Below, one piece after another: positions 36,692 to 45,247 of a stretch of 64,000 nucleotides of DNA. The DNA is taken from positions 927,372 through 991,371 of the forward strand of contig NZ_KI632511.1 of NCBI RefSeq assembly GCF_000504285.1, given 5' to 3'. Below the pieces are notes generated by a model. It made no database searches. It was not told the origin of the DNA and worked only from the letters and a program-made list of their open reading frames with translations. The stretch comes from Actinospica robiniae DSM 44927 (GTDB lineage: Bacteria; Actinomycetota; Actinomycetes; Streptomycetales; Catenulisporaceae). The first letter of the stretch is position 1, and every line of letters begins with the position of its first letter. Made by a program: the position numbers and the translations under genes.

Positions 36692-37654
36692 ATGCTGCCA
36701 TCAGCCGACCGTGACCTGACCGAGCGTCTGTTCGCCCTCCTGCTGCCCGGCAGCGGCCCCGTCGCCGAGGTGCGAGCCCTCGAGGGCGGCTCCGTCAGCC
36801 CCGTCCAGCAGGTCTCCTTCACCGATCCGGCCGCGCCCGACGTCGTGCTCAAGCTCGGCCTGGGCCAGGAGAAGTGGACGGTGCTCAAGGAGGCGCACGC
36901 CTACCGGCGGCTCGCGGCCCACGGCATCGGCCCCATCCCGGAGGTCCTGGCCGGCGGCGAATCGATGGAACTGCTCGACGGCGGCTCGTGCGTCGTGATG
37001 TCCCTGCTGCCAGGGTGCACATTCGCGAAAGTGGGCGCCGAGCTGACTCAGGCTCAGACGCGCGACGTTTACGAGCAGCTCGGCGCGATCCTCGCCCGCA
37101 TCCACGCCATCCCGATGCCGGCCTTCGGCTACACCTTCGACGACATCCTCGACCCGCTACCCGACAACGCCTCCCACATGGCGGGCTTCCTAGCCGACGG
37201 CCTGCGGGACTACCGCGCTCACGGCGCCGACGCCGGGTTGGCCGACGCCATCGCCGAGACCGTCGAGGCGCGAGCCGCCGCGTTCGCCGAGTGCCAGGCG
37301 CCCGTGCTCTGCCACGGCGACGCCCACGAGGACAACGTGCTCGTCGTCCCCGGCCCGGACGGGCGCTGGATCATCAGCGGTCTGATCGACCCGGCGAACA
37401 TGCAGGCGGGCGACCCGGTGATGGAACTGGTGCGCACGGACCGGTTCGCCATCGCCGGCGACGAGGACAAGCTCGCCGGCCTGCTCGCCGGTTACGGCCG
37501 CGGCGGCGACCGGTGGCCGGCGGAGTGGGAGCCGCGGATGTACCTCTACCGGATCCTGCTGGCCCTGGAACTGCGCAACTGGTTCACCGACCGCAGCCCG
37601 CAGTTCGTCCCGGCCCTCGACGAGGAGCTGCGCACCCTCGTCGAGGGCCGGTAG
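36692..37654 (+). CDS. Aminoglycoside-phosphotransferase-fold (APH) family protein
   Basis: 320 aa. The kinase catalytic loop is LCHGDAHEDNVLV (Brenner motif with Asp and Asn), followed by ISGLIDPANMQAGDP, where Asp-Pro takes the place of the usual IDW/DFG. The N-lobe has VVLKLGLG with the ATP-binding Lys. The family includes antibiotic kinases but also many small-molecule kinases, so resistance is not implied. TAGCAT lies 6 nt before the ATG. Confidence 0.82.
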   Translation: MLPSADRDLTERLFALLLPGSGPVAEVRALEGGSVSPVQQVSFTDPAAPDVVLKLGLGQEKWTVLKEAHAYRRLAAHGIGPIPEVLAGGESMELLDGGSCVVMSLLPGCTFAKVGAELTQAQTRDVYEQLGAILARIHAIPMPAFGYTFDDILDPLPDNASHMAGFLADGLRDYRAHGADAGLADAIAETVEARAAAFAECQAPVLCHGDAHEDNVLVVPGPDGRWIISGLIDPANMQAGDPVMELVRTDRFAIAGDEDKLAGLLAGYGRGGDRWPAEWEPRMYLYRILLALELRNWFTDRSPQFVPALDEELRTLVEGR

Positions 37655-37675
37655 CCGCGACGGAATGAGCTCGGC

Positions 37676-38065
37676 CTAGCGCGCGTCGATGATCTTCGTC
37701 GGCCGCACCGCGATCGCGACCCGGTCCTTCGCGTCCGGGGGCACCGTGGCCTCGCCGTTGTAGTGCGCGGACAGCCGCTGGTAGAGCTCGCCCTCCGGGT
37801 CGGCGTCGACGCGCTCGACCACGCCGCGCACCTCGACGTAACCGTACGGGTTGCGCGCGTCCAGGAACGCGATCGAGACACGCGGCTCGTGCTGGATGTT
37901 CTTGTACTTCTGCCGGAAGGTCGTGTGGGTGAACCAGACGAACTCCCCGTCCCAGACGAACCACATCGGGTTCACCTGCGGCTGGCCGTCCGGGCGGATC
38001 GTGCCGAGCTGGACGAAGACGGGCTGCTTGAGCAGCTGCTCCACGGAATCAGTGATCTGCACCAT
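37676..38065 (-). CDS. PPOX-class F420-dependent enzyme
   Basis: 129 aa. A split-barrel flavin/F420-binding fold: FVQLGTIRPDGQPQVNPMWFVWDGEFVWFTHT, then KYKNIQHEPRVSIAFLDARNPYGYVEVRG. This pattern is typical of actinobacterial F420H2-dependent or PPOX oxidoreductases. The substrate is unknown. TAGGGT lies 6 nt before the ATG (minus strand), a leaderless pattern. Confidence 0.85.
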   Translation of the reverse strand: MVQITDSVEQLLKQPVFVQLGTIRPDGQPQVNPMWFVWDGEFVWFTHTTFRQKYKNIQHEPRVSIAFLDARNPYGYVEVRGVVERVDADPEGELYQRLSAHYNGEATVPPDAKDRVAIAVRPTKIIDAR

Positions 38066-38142
38066 GCAACGACCCTAGATCAATGCCGAGCCGGGGCGCC
38101 AGCGGCTCCGAGCACCCCCGGCAGGGCCCGTCTGACGGCGGA

Positions 38143-38685
38143 TCACACCGGCTCGTCCTCCGGCACGGTCCAGCCCTCCGGAGGCGCCACCGTGGCCGCG
38201 TCCGGCCCGAACGCCGCGACGTACACCGGCGCGAGTTCGCCCCACCGCTCGCCCGGGCGCCACAGCCGGCCGCCGTCGAGGTGCGTCTCGAGCAGATCCA
38301 GGCACTCGTGCCAGCCCGCCCCGTCCCGCGCGGCCTTGCCCAGTTCCTCCAGCGTCACCAGCAGCTCCAGCCGGGTGCCGGCCCCGCCCACGGTCAGGTC
38401 GAACTTGAGCGTGTCCGGACCCCACAGGTACTCCAGCACCCGCGGCTCGCGCACCTGCAGCACCGTGCCCGGCATCGGCGGCAGCTCCTGGCCGCCGAAG
38501 GTGAACTCGAGCGGCGCCCCCACCGCCCACTCGCCCTTCACGCCGCTGGGGAACCACTGGCCCAGCTGCTCCGCCTGGGTCAGCGCGGCCCAGACCTCCT
38601 CCGGCGGGCGGCCGAGCTCGCGTTCGTACCGCAGCGTCCACAATTCGCCGAGCCGGGTCAGTACCCCGTGCCGCACCACGTCCAT
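38143..38685 (-). CDS. SRPBCC (START-like) domain protein
   Basis: 180 aa. It is an activator of Hsp90 ATPase homologue 1-like (AHSA1) SRPBCC protein: RYERELGRPPEEVWAALTQAEQLGQWFPSGVKGEW, then GTVLQVREPRVLEYLWG and the C-terminal helix WHECLDLLETHLDG. Such proteins bind hydrophobic ligands; their role here is not known. The start ATG (MDVVRHG) is uncertain: GGTGGAGG lies only 1-2 nt before it, and the frame is open further upstream. Confidence 0.78.
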   Translation of the reverse strand: MDVVRHGVLTRLGELWTLRYERELGRPPEEVWAALTQAEQLGQWFPSGVKGEWAVGAPLEFTFGGQELPPMPGTVLQVREPRVLEYLWGPDTLKFDLTVGGAGTRLELLVTLEELGKAARDGAGWHECLDLLETHLDGGRLWRPGERWGELAPVYVAAFGPDAATVAPPEGWTVPEDEPV

Positions 38686-38751
38686 GCCTCCACCATGCCC
38701 CTTACATGCTGCCAGGTGCGCGAGGCTGGGCCGTTCGGGCAAGATCGTCTC

Positions 38752-39141
38752 GTGACGTCCTTCGATCTTTCCGCGCCCTTCGCCCTCGAGGTGGCCGACG
38801 CCGAGCTCACCGAGTACCCGCTCGACCCCGAGCAGATCCACGCCGGCGACCCGCGGGTGGCCAGCCTGACCCTGCACGAGGAGTTCGACCCGGCCACCGG
38901 CCGCATCGTCGAGCGCGGCATCTGGGAGATCACCCCGGGCGTGGTCGCCGACGTGGAGGCGGACGAGCTGTTCGTCGTGCTAAGCGGCCGCGCCACGATC
39001 GAGTTCGCCGACGGCCCGACCCTCGAGGTCGGACCGGGCTCGGTGGCCGTGCTGCCGGAGGGCGCCGTCACCCGCTGGACCGTACACGAGACGCTGCGCA
39101 AGGTGTACCAGATCACCTCGGCCGCCGAGTCCGAAGCATAA
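38752..39141 (+). CDS. Cupin domain protein
   Basis: 129 aa. A single cupin barrel: RGIWEITPGVVADVEADELFVVLSGRATIEF and LEVGPGSVAVLPEGAVTRWTVHETLRKVY. The metal-binding His positions of classical cupins are poorly kept, as in the DUF861/EutQ-like group. The GTG start is chosen because it begins the domain-bearing part. The stop overlaps the -10 box (CATAAT) of the next gene. Confidence 0.8.
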   Translation: MTSFDLSAPFALEVADAELTEYPLDPEQIHAGDPRVASLTLHEEFDPATGRIVERGIWEITPGVVADVEADELFVVLSGRATIEFADGPTLEVGPGSVAVLPEGAVTRWTVHETLRKVYQITSAAESEA

Positions 39142-39148
39142 TCAGCAG

Positions 39149-40366
39149 GTGGACCCGACGGTGCAGGAGCAGCACGGCGGACTGCGCAGCTACCTGAGCC
39201 TGCTGCGGACGCCCGGGGCCAAGGGGTTCTCCGGGGCCGGGTTCGTCGCGCGCATGCCGCTGTCCATGATCGGTATCGGCACGGTGCTGCTGGTCGAGCG
39301 GGAGACCGGCAGCTACGCGATCGCCGGCACCGTCTCGGCCACCGCCGCCTTCGTCCAGGCGATCGGCTCGCCCGCGCTCGCCCGGCTGATCGACCGGCGC
39401 GGGCAGTCGGCCGTGGCCCCGCCGGCCGCGCTGGCCAGCGCCGCATCCCTGGTCGGGCTGATCCTCGCGCTCCGCTTCCGGGCGCCCGAATGGACGTTCT
39501 ACCTCTGCGCGGCGCTCGCCGGCCTGCTGATGCCCTCGATCGGGTCGATGGTGCGGGCCCGCTGGTCGAAGATCTACTCGGGTACGGCGACGCTGCACAC
39601 CGCCTACGCCTTCGAGTCCGTGGTCGACGAGGTCGTCTTCCTCATCGGGCCGGTGCTCGTGACGTTCCTGACCACGCAGGTCGCCCCCTCCAGCGGGCTG
39701 AGCTCGGTCGCGGCGTTCCTCGCCGTGGGCACCGTCGCGCTGTGCGTGCAACGCTCGACCCAGCCCGATCCGGCTCCGGCCCGCGGCGGCTCGCCGCTCG
39801 GCGCGCTCACGGTCCCGGCGGTGCGGGTGCTGCTGCTGGTGTTCGTCGGCACCGGGACGCTCTTCGGTTCGGTCGAGGTGATCACGGTGGCCTTCGCCCA
39901 GCAGCACGGGCACGAGTCGGCGGCCGGGCTGCTGCTCGCCGTCTACGCGTTCGGCTCTCTGGTCGCCGGCGTCGTGTTCGGCGCGATCCACCTGGCCACG
40001 CCGCTTCCGCGCAAGCTGCTGGTGCTGCTGTGCGCGATGGCGATCACAGCCGTGTTCCTGCCGCTGGCCGGAAGCATGTGGCAGCTGGCGGTGACGCTGC
40101 TGGTGGCCGGGTTCACCATCGCGCCGACCCTGATCACGTCGTTCGCGCTGGTCGAGGATCTCGTGCCGGCGGCGCTGCTGACCGAGGGCCTGGCGGTGGA
40201 GAACACCGGGCTGGCTCTGGGCGTCACCTTGGGCGGCTCGATCGGCGGTCCGCTGATCGACGACCTCGGCGCCCAGCACGCGTTCGTGCTGAGCTCGGCC
40301 GGCGCGGTCGCGGCCTTCATCGTGGCCGTGCTGCTGCGCCGTGGGCTGCGCGCCGCAGCCGTATGA
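39149..40366 (+). CDS. MFS transporter
   Basis: 405 aa with about 12 hydrophobic helices. The first helices (GFSGAGFVARMPLSMIGIGTVLLVE) and the central QRSTQPDPAPARGGSPLG loop fit a 12-TM sugar/drug-type facilitator; FESVVDEVVFLIGPVLV is the helix-5 region. The substrate is unknown. The GTG start has CATAAT 6 nt upstream, reaching into the cupin stop codon. Confidence 0.85.
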   Translation: MDPTVQEQHGGLRSYLSLLRTPGAKGFSGAGFVARMPLSMIGIGTVLLVERETGSYAIAGTVSATAAFVQAIGSPALARLIDRRGQSAVAPPAALASAASLVGLILALRFRAPEWTFYLCAALAGLLMPSIGSMVRARWSKIYSGTATLHTAYAFESVVDEVVFLIGPVLVTFLTTQVAPSSGLSSVAAFLAVGTVALCVQRSTQPDPAPARGGSPLGALTVPAVRVLLLVFVGTGTLFGSVEVITVAFAQQHGHESAAGLLLAVYAFGSLVAGVVFGAIHLATPLPRKLLVLLCAMAITAVFLPLAGSMWQLAVTLLVAGFTIAPTLITSFALVEDLVPAALLTEGLAVENTGLALGVTLGGSIGGPLIDDLGAQHAFVLSSAGAVAAFIVAVLLRRGLRAAAV

Positions 40367-40373
40367 TTCCGCG

Positions 40374-40952
40374 ATGGACGAACACGGTGTGACGATCGGC
40401 GAAGACGGACTGGCGCGCTGCCCGTGGGGCAACGGCGACCCGCTGTACGTCGGCTACCACGACCAGGAGTGGGGCCGGCCGGTGCGCGGCGAGGACGAGC
40501 TGTTCGAGCGGATCTGCCTGGAGGCCTTCCAGTCCGGACTGGCCTGGATCACGATCCTGCGCAAGCGCGAGGCGTTCCGCGCCGGGTTCGCCGGGTTCCG
40601 GATCAAGCAGGTCGCCGAGTTCGGCGACGCGGACGTGGCGCGGCTGCTGGCCGACGAGGGCATCGTGCGCAACCGGGCGAAGATCAACGCGTCGATCGCC
40701 AACGCCCGCGCGGCGCTCGCCCTCGGGGGAGGGCTGACCGAGCTGATCTGGGGCCACGCGCCGAAGGGCCGGCGCAAGGCGCCCGCCTCGACCCAGGACG
40801 TGCCGGCGGTGACTGCGGAGTCGACGGCCCTGGCCAAGAGCCTGAAGCAGTCCGGGTTCGTCTTCGTCGGCCCGACCACGGCCTACGCGTTGATGCAGGC
40901 GTGCGGCCTGGTCAACGACCACCTGGCGAAGTGTCACGTACGCAAAAAATAA
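40374..40952 (+). CDS. tag: DNA-3-methyladenine glycosylase I
   Basis: 192 aa, the family size. Tag features are RCPWGNGDPLYVGYHDQEWGRPV (Cys and His zinc ligands near the N-terminus), EAFQSGLAWITILRKREAFR, and NDHLAKCH at the end (second His/Cys zinc pair). It removes 3-methyladenine from alkylated DNA. A good TATGAT -10 box lies 6 nt before the ATG and overlaps the MFS stop, so this repair gene has its own leaderless promoter inside the upstream gene's end. Confidence 0.94.
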   Translation: MDEHGVTIGEDGLARCPWGNGDPLYVGYHDQEWGRPVRGEDELFERICLEAFQSGLAWITILRKREAFRAGFAGFRIKQVAEFGDADVARLLADEGIVRNRAKINASIANARAALALGGGLTELIWGHAPKGRRKAPASTQDVPAVTAESTALAKSLKQSGFVFVGPTTAYALMQACGLVNDHLAKCHVRKK

Positions 40953-41140
40953 CAGGCCCAACACTGCCGAACCGATCCCTCCACCCGAGATCCCGGCCGA
41001 CCCTGCGGTCTCAACCTCAAAGGCCTCCGACTCAACACAGAACGTTTCCGGCCAAGCTGATGGACGGGCTGTCGACACATAGTCAGACCTGCGTCGAGAA
41101 TGGTGGATCGGGCGGAAGGTCCGTCAAGCGAGGGATTCAC

Positions 41141-41653
41141 GTGACCCGCTCCATGTCGATGGCAGGCCGCGACGATTACGACGCGCTGGTGGTACGAACC
41201 GCGTACGGCGACGATCAGGCTTGGGACGAACTCAGGCGCCAGCTGCTCGGGGCGCGAGGTGTGGACTGCAAAGCCGGCGTCTGGTTCATCGATGATCCTG
41301 CCTGGGCTGGGGCGAGTACTGACGAGGTGCTTGAGGCGAGCCGTCTGGACCCGGGCTGCTGTGTGGTGTTCATCGCCGACGCGGTGGCCATGGAAGCAGC
41401 ACGCCACGCGCTTCTCGCGGTGACCACGGACACGCGCGAGAGTCTGGGTGACGAAGAGTACGAAGCGGAGACCGTGTTCGGACGCGAGTTCCGGGTCGCT
41501 CCCGGCGCTGTGCTTCCGATCGAGGCGGATCGTCTTCTCGGAAGATGCGATTTTCGGGACTACTGCTGTGCTGCGCACGAGCAGCCCGATGGGGTGTTCC
41601 GCGGTTTCGAAGGCGCAGAGCCAGGGTGGTGGGGTGATGGAGGAGCCGCGTGA
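41141..41653 (+). CDS. DUF6924 domain protein
   Basis: 170 aa. It resembles DUF6924: DDYDALVVRTAYGDDQAWDELRRQL, CCVVFIADAVAMEAARHALLAV, the central strand region EFRVAPGAVLPIEADRL, and the closing DGVFRGFEG. The family's function is unknown. GTG 41141 has GAGGG 6 nt upstream. G+C and third-position bias are visibly lower than in neighbours (codons such as GAT and CCT), and it overlaps the next gene by 17 nt. Confidence 0.75.
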   Translation: MTRSMSMAGRDDYDALVVRTAYGDDQAWDELRRQLLGARGVDCKAGVWFIDDPAWAGASTDEVLEASRLDPGCCVVFIADAVAMEAARHALLAVTTDTRESLGDEEYEAETVFGREFRVAPGAVLPIEADRLLGRCDFRDYCCAAHEQPDGVFRGFEGAEPGWWGDGGAA

Positions 41654-41981
41654 GTACTTGGATCCGGCGTATCAGGATCTTATGGCTGCCTTGCAGCAGT
41701 CCAGGCGTCGGTTGGCGGACTTGGCCACCGCGCGCAAGCGCTTTGAGCACAGGCTCGGGCAGCTCCACAACGCGAAAGACAGTGCGGCGGCTCAGCTCGA
41801 GCGTGCCCGTGCTGCTGGAGATGTGGAGCAGGCCGATGCGCACTCGGGTGCGCTGATGGGCTTTCAGGCGCAAATCGACGCCGTCGATGCCGAGTGGAGG
41901 GCGTCGGTGGCTCTGGAGGGGCCGGCGAAGCGCGAGGCGGCGCGGTTGGAGGCTTTGGCTGAGGAGCACCGCCACGGTTGA
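41637..41981 (+). CDS. Small coiled-coil hypothetical protein
   Basis: 114 aa, no family recognised. Nearly all of it (residues 12-110) is predicted helical by eye, with heptad-like patterns: DLMAALQQSRRRLADLATARKRFEHRLGQL and DAVDAEWRASVALEGPAKREAARLEALAEEH. It looks like a two-helix coiled coil. The start ATG (MEEPREYL) lies inside the DUF6924 gene end, so the two are probably translated together. Codon use is as atypical as its upstream neighbour. Confidence 0.65.
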   Translation: MEEPREYLDPAYQDLMAALQQSRRRLADLATARKRFEHRLGQLHNAKDSAAAQLERARAAGDVEQADAHSGALMGFQAQIDAVDAEWRASVALEGPAKREAARLEALAEEHRHG

Positions 41982-42022
41982 CTCCGTTCCATCCGCGGGC
42001 GTGGCCTCCTACACTGCCGTTC

Positions 42023-42277
42023 GTGGATCAAGTGGAGGACAGCCGGCCGTTGCGCTGTACGGCGTGTGGATCGTCGGCGCTGGAAGCAGGGTTTCTGTAC
42101 AACCGGGCGCAGTATTCCGGCGGGCGTGACTTGTGGGTCTCCGGTGCTCCGGACATGGGCGTCATGGGCAAGCCGAGGGGGCTGAATGCGCGTCGGACGG
42201 GTTACGTCGTCGTGTTCCGCTGCCGGGATTGCTGGCATTTGGAGCATTACGTGCCGGAGCTGCGCTTAGGGCCGTAG
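42023..42277 (+). CDS. Small zinc-ribbon-like hypothetical protein
   Basis: 84 aa. Two CxxC pairs, RCTACGSS near the N-terminus and RCRDCWHLE near the C-terminus, suggest one zinc ribbon with a ~45-residue insert (FLYNRAQYSGGRDLWVSGAPDMGVM). No family was recognised. The GTG start has TACACT 7 nt upstream. It converges on the TetR gene and overlaps its end by 12 nt. Confidence 0.65.
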   Translation: MDQVEDSRPLRCTACGSSALEAGFLYNRAQYSGGRDLWVSGAPDMGVMGKPRGLNARRTGYVVVFRCRDCWHLEHYVPELRLGP

Positions 42278-42877
42278 GCCTCTGAGCACGGTCGCGAGGC
42301 CCACGCGGAATTCTTCGGCGGGGTCGATGTGGGCGGCGGCTCGGGCGGTGTGGGCGAGGTGGGGGTAGCGGTCGGCGGGCAGGTCGGCGAGGGCTTTGGT
42401 GCCGGGGCCGTCGAGGGGGCCGTGGTGTTGGACCTGGAGTGCGCCGAGGATGTAGCTGAGCAGGGTGCGGAAGGCGATGGCGCGGGTGGTGCCGTCGAAG
42501 CCAGCGTCGCCGAGGACGGCGAGGATGGCTTCGCCCCAGCGTTGGGCGTGGGTGGAGTCCTGGCGGTGGGTGAGCAGCAGGGGGATCGCGGCGGGGTGGA
42601 GCAGGACGGCTTCGCGGGCGCGGTGGGCGAGCTGGGTGATGCGCTCCTGCCAGGGTTCTTCTTCGCTGGTGCGGTCATCGAGGTCTTCTAGGACGAGGTC
42701 GACGATGAGGCGTTCGAGTTCGTCGCGGTCGGTGACGTAGCGGTAGAGGCCCATGGTGCTCAGGTGCAGTTCGGCGGCGACGGCGCGCATGGACAGGCCG
42801 GTGGCGCCGTCGCGGTCGAGGACGTCGAGGGCGGCTTGGGCGAGTCGGCGGGGGGTGAGGGAGCGGGGGCGCGGCAT
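42266..42877 (-). CDS. TetR/AcrR family transcriptional regulator
   Basis: 203 aa. The helix-turn-helix is LAQAALDVLDRDGATGLSMRAVAAELHLSTMGLYRYVTDRDELERL. The C-terminal domain (HPAAIPLLLTHRQ, RTLLSYILGALQVQHHGPLD) fits the TetR_C group related to TetR proper. Start ATG giving MPRPRSLT, with a perfect palindrome 21 bp upstream. It probably represses itself and the divergent peroxiredoxin-like gene. Confidence 0.9.
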   Translation of the reverse strand: MPRPRSLTPRRLAQAALDVLDRDGATGLSMRAVAAELHLSTMGLYRYVTDRDELERLIVDLVLEDLDDRTSEEEPWQERITQLAHRAREAVLLHPAAIPLLLTHRQDSTHAQRWGEAILAVLGDAGFDGTTRAIAFRTLLSYILGALQVQHHGPLDGPGTKALADLPADRYPHLAHTARAAAHIDPAEEFRVGLATVLRGLRP

Positions 42878-42897
42878 GGTGGCTGACAGCGTATCGT

Positions 42898-42921
42898 GTA
42901 CGCTTACGGTCGTAAGCGTAC
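42898..42921. promoter_or_regulatory. TetR operator (perfect palindrome)
   Basis: GTACGCTTAC-GGTC-GTAAGCGTAC has perfect 10-bp arms around a 4-bp centre. It is placed between the TetR start and the divergent peroxiredoxin-like gene. A further half-like copy (GCACGCTTA) follows at about 42924-42933. This is a very good candidate TetR-family site. Confidence 0.8.
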
Positions 42922-42974
42922 GGCGCACGCTTATCGCGTGCCCGGCATTCGAGCATGGAGGGGTGGAGGGCGAA

Positions 42975-43631
42975 ATGACGCGTAATGCCTCGGGGCGGGT
43001 CTCGGCAGAGGTCTCAGGGGAGCAGCGGGCGGCCGGTTCGCGCGGAGCGGTGCGGATTGCACCGTTCGACGTGGTCGGGCGGCGGGAGTTGCGCACAGTG
43101 GAGGGGGAGGCGGTGGCGGTGCCGGATGCGGGGCAGTTGACGCATCTTCAGTTCCGTCGCTTCGCCGGGTGTCCGGTGTGCAACCTGCATCTGCGGTCGA
43201 TGACGCGGCGGGAATCGGAGATCAAGGCAGCGGGGGTGCGTGAGGTGGTGTTCTTCCATGCGCCGGCCGATGAGTTGCGGCGTTATGTCGCGGATATCCC
43301 GTTCGCGGTGGTGGGTGATCCGGAGAAGGTGGCGTATCGGGAGTTCGGGGTGGAGGCGGCGCCGCGGGCGTTGTTGGATCCGCGGGTGTGGCCGACGATC
43401 GCGCGGGCGGTGGGGGTGGGCCTGTGGGACGTGCTGCGGGGTCGTAAGCCGATGTTGCCGTCGGGTACTCCGCACGGGGGTCGGGTCGGGTTGCCTGCGG
43501 ACTTCCTGATCGCGCCGGACGGGACGGTGCTGGCCGTGAAGTACGGCGCGCATGCCGGTGATCAGTGGTCGGTGGACGAGCTGCTGGGGTTGGTGCGGGA
43601 GGTGAGGTGGTCTGGGCAGGCGGGGGTGTGA
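42975..43631 (+). CDS. Peroxiredoxin-like (AhpC/TSA) protein
   Basis: 218 aa. It belongs to the peroxiredoxin-like family with a CxxC active site: LQFRRFAGCPVCNLHLRSM, then VREVVFFHAPADELRRYVADIPFAVVGDPEKVAYREFGVEAAPRALL and the C-terminal LPADFLIAPDGTVLAVKYG. It probably reduces peroxides or acts in thiol exchange. Start ATG has GGAGGG 7 nt upstream. Regulated, by inference, through the palindrome shared with the divergent TetR. Confidence 0.82.
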   Translation: MTRNASGRVSAEVSGEQRAAGSRGAVRIAPFDVVGRRELRTVEGEAVAVPDAGQLTHLQFRRFAGCPVCNLHLRSMTRRESEIKAAGVREVVFFHAPADELRRYVADIPFAVVGDPEKVAYREFGVEAAPRALLDPRVWPTIARAVGVGLWDVLRGRKPMLPSGTPHGGRVGLPADFLIAPDGTVLAVKYGAHAGDQWSVDELLGLVREVRWSGQAGV

Positions 43632-43638
43632 TGGCGGG

Positions 43639-44394
43639 TCAGGGTGTGGCGTGGGCGGTCCAGAGGGTGAAGGGGGTGCCGCCGTAGCCGGGCAGGGGCA
43701 GGGGTCGGATCTCGTGGAGGGTGAAGCCCGCCTGGGCGAGGAGGCGGGCGTTGTGGTCGGGGCTGCGGTGGTGGGCGGTGGTGCGTAGGCGGGTTCCGTC
43801 GGCGAGGGTGTAGTCGATGGGGTAGGGCTCGCCGGGGCGCGGTTCGGCGGCGGCGTGGGGGTGGCCGTAGCGCAGGAGTTGGAAGTCGCGTCCGATTTCT
43901 CCGGGTTCGATGATGGCGAAGACGGCGTGGGGGCGTAGGGCGCGGCGGGTTTCGGTGAGCAGGGCGAGGGTGTGGGCGTCGGTGGGTTGGTGGCAGAGGG
44001 TGAGGTGGGCGAGGGCGGCGGTGCATTGGTGGGGGCGTAGGGGGAGGCGGCCGGCGCGGTCGGGGGTGGTGCGCAGGATCCAGGCGTCGTTGTGGCGTTG
44101 TTCGCCGATGCGGTGGAGGGTGGGTGAGATGTCGACGGCGTGGGTGCGGGTCCAGTGGTGTTCGGCTAGGTGGTGGGCGTATGCGGCGATGCCGGCGCCG
44201 AGTTCGAGGATGACGGCGTCGGGTCGGCCGAGCAGGCGCCGGGGTGTGGCGGGGGTGAGCAGGGGGGTGAGGGCGGGCCAGGCGGTGTCGCGGTCGAGGA
44301 GGTCGATGCGGGTGGCGTAGGCGGTGGCGAGGCGGTGGTCGGTCCAGCGGGTGGGGTGGTGTGGGGAGGGGTCGGGGTGGTGGTTGGGGTGCAT
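43639..44394 (-). CDS. SAM-dependent methyltransferase-like protein
   Basis: 251 aa. Motif I is VILELGAGIAAYAHHLAEH, followed by AVDISPTLHRI, CTAALAHLTLCHQPTD and ALRPHAVFAIIEPGEI. It fits a class I methyltransferase with a slightly altered glycine loop. The start ATG (MHPNHHPD) is tentative because no good ribosome site is seen. The protein is unusually rich in His, Thr and Pro from heavy C use at third positions. Confidence 0.75.
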   Translation of the reverse strand: MHPNHHPDPSPHHPTRWTDHRLATAYATRIDLLDRDTAWPALTPLLTPATPRRLLGRPDAVILELGAGIAAYAHHLAEHHWTRTHAVDISPTLHRIGEQRHNDAWILRTTPDRAGRLPLRPHQCTAALAHLTLCHQPTDAHTLALLTETRRALRPHAVFAIIEPGEIGRDFQLLRYGHPHAAAEPRPGEPYPIDYTLADGTRLRTTAHHRSPDHNARLLAQAGFTLHEIRPLPLPGYGGTPFTLWTAHATP

Positions 44395-44546
44395 GGGGTC
44401 ATGGTGGGGGCGGCGGTTGGTTTGTCGGGCGCTGTCCGGATGGTGTCGTCGGGTTGCCACTCGAACGAGGGGAGGCCGTATTCTTCGGTACCGTCGTGGC
44501 CGAGTGGTCGGCCGTTCGGCGCTGTGCGGACTTAGAGAGGCTTGGC

Positions 44547-45227
44547 GTGTTCTACGCGTTTATGAAGGTCTTGGTGAGGCGGCTGACGCTGGTGGTTCTC
44601 CGGCCGCGGATCGAGGGCCGGGAGAACATTCCGGCGTCGGGTCCGGTGATTCTGGCTTCGAATCATCTGTCGTTCATCGATTCGATCATCATTCCGCTGG
44701 TGTCGCCGCGTCGGGTGGCGTTCCTGGCGAAGGAGGAGTACTGGACCACGCCGGGGATCAAGGGGTGGTTCATGAAGGGGTTCTTCACCGGGATCGGGGC
44801 GGTGCCGGTGCGCCGGGGTGATCACCGGGCGGCGCAGGCGTCGTTGGACACGTCGCTGGAGGTGCTCGAGTCGGGGGTGGCGTTCGGGATCTACCCGGAG
44901 GGGACGCGGTCGCTGGACGGGCGGCTGTACCGGGCGAAGGTGGGGGTGGGCTGGCTGGCGCTCAAGTCGAAGGCGCCGATCGTGCCGGTGGGGATCGTGG
45001 GCACGGACGAGGTGCTGCCGGTGGGGGCGAAGTTCCCGCGGTTGATCCGGATGACGCTGCGGTTCGGGGAGCCGTTCACGGCCGATCAGGTGGAGTTCCC
45101 GGGTGAGGCGGTGGCGGAGAACTCGCGGGCGCGCCGGGCGGTGGCGGACGCGGTGCTGACCGAGATTCAGAAGCTCTCGGGTCAGGAGTACGCGGGCGTG
45201 TACAACGAGCGGCCGGTCGAGGACTGA
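44547..45227 (+). CDS. plsC: 1-acyl-sn-glycerol-3-phosphate acyltransferase
   Basis: 226 aa. Acyltransferase motifs are in order: NHLSFID (catalytic His and Asp), GAVPVRRG, YPEGTRS and PIVPVGIVG. It attaches the second acyl chain to lysophosphatidate in membrane lipid synthesis; actinomycetes have several copies and the chain preference is unknown. GTG 44547 has GAGAGG 6 nt upstream; ATG 44562 is an alternative. Converges with the histidine phosphatase. Confidence 0.9.
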   Translation: MFYAFMKVLVRRLTLVVLRPRIEGRENIPASGPVILASNHLSFIDSIIIPLVSPRRVAFLAKEEYWTTPGIKGWFMKGFFTGIGAVPVRRGDHRAAQASLDTSLEVLESGVAFGIYPEGTRSLDGRLYRAKVGVGWLALKSKAPIVPVGIVGTDEVLPVGAKFPRLIRMTLRFGEPFTADQVEFPGEAVAENSRARRAVADAVLTEIQKLSGQEYAGVYNERPVED

Positions 45228-45247
45228 TCCGGAGCTGACGCTGGCGC

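Noticed and set aside
36692-37654. Aminoglycoside resistance gene
   Set aside because: The fold is APH-like, but the family is broad and nothing nearby supports a drug substrate.
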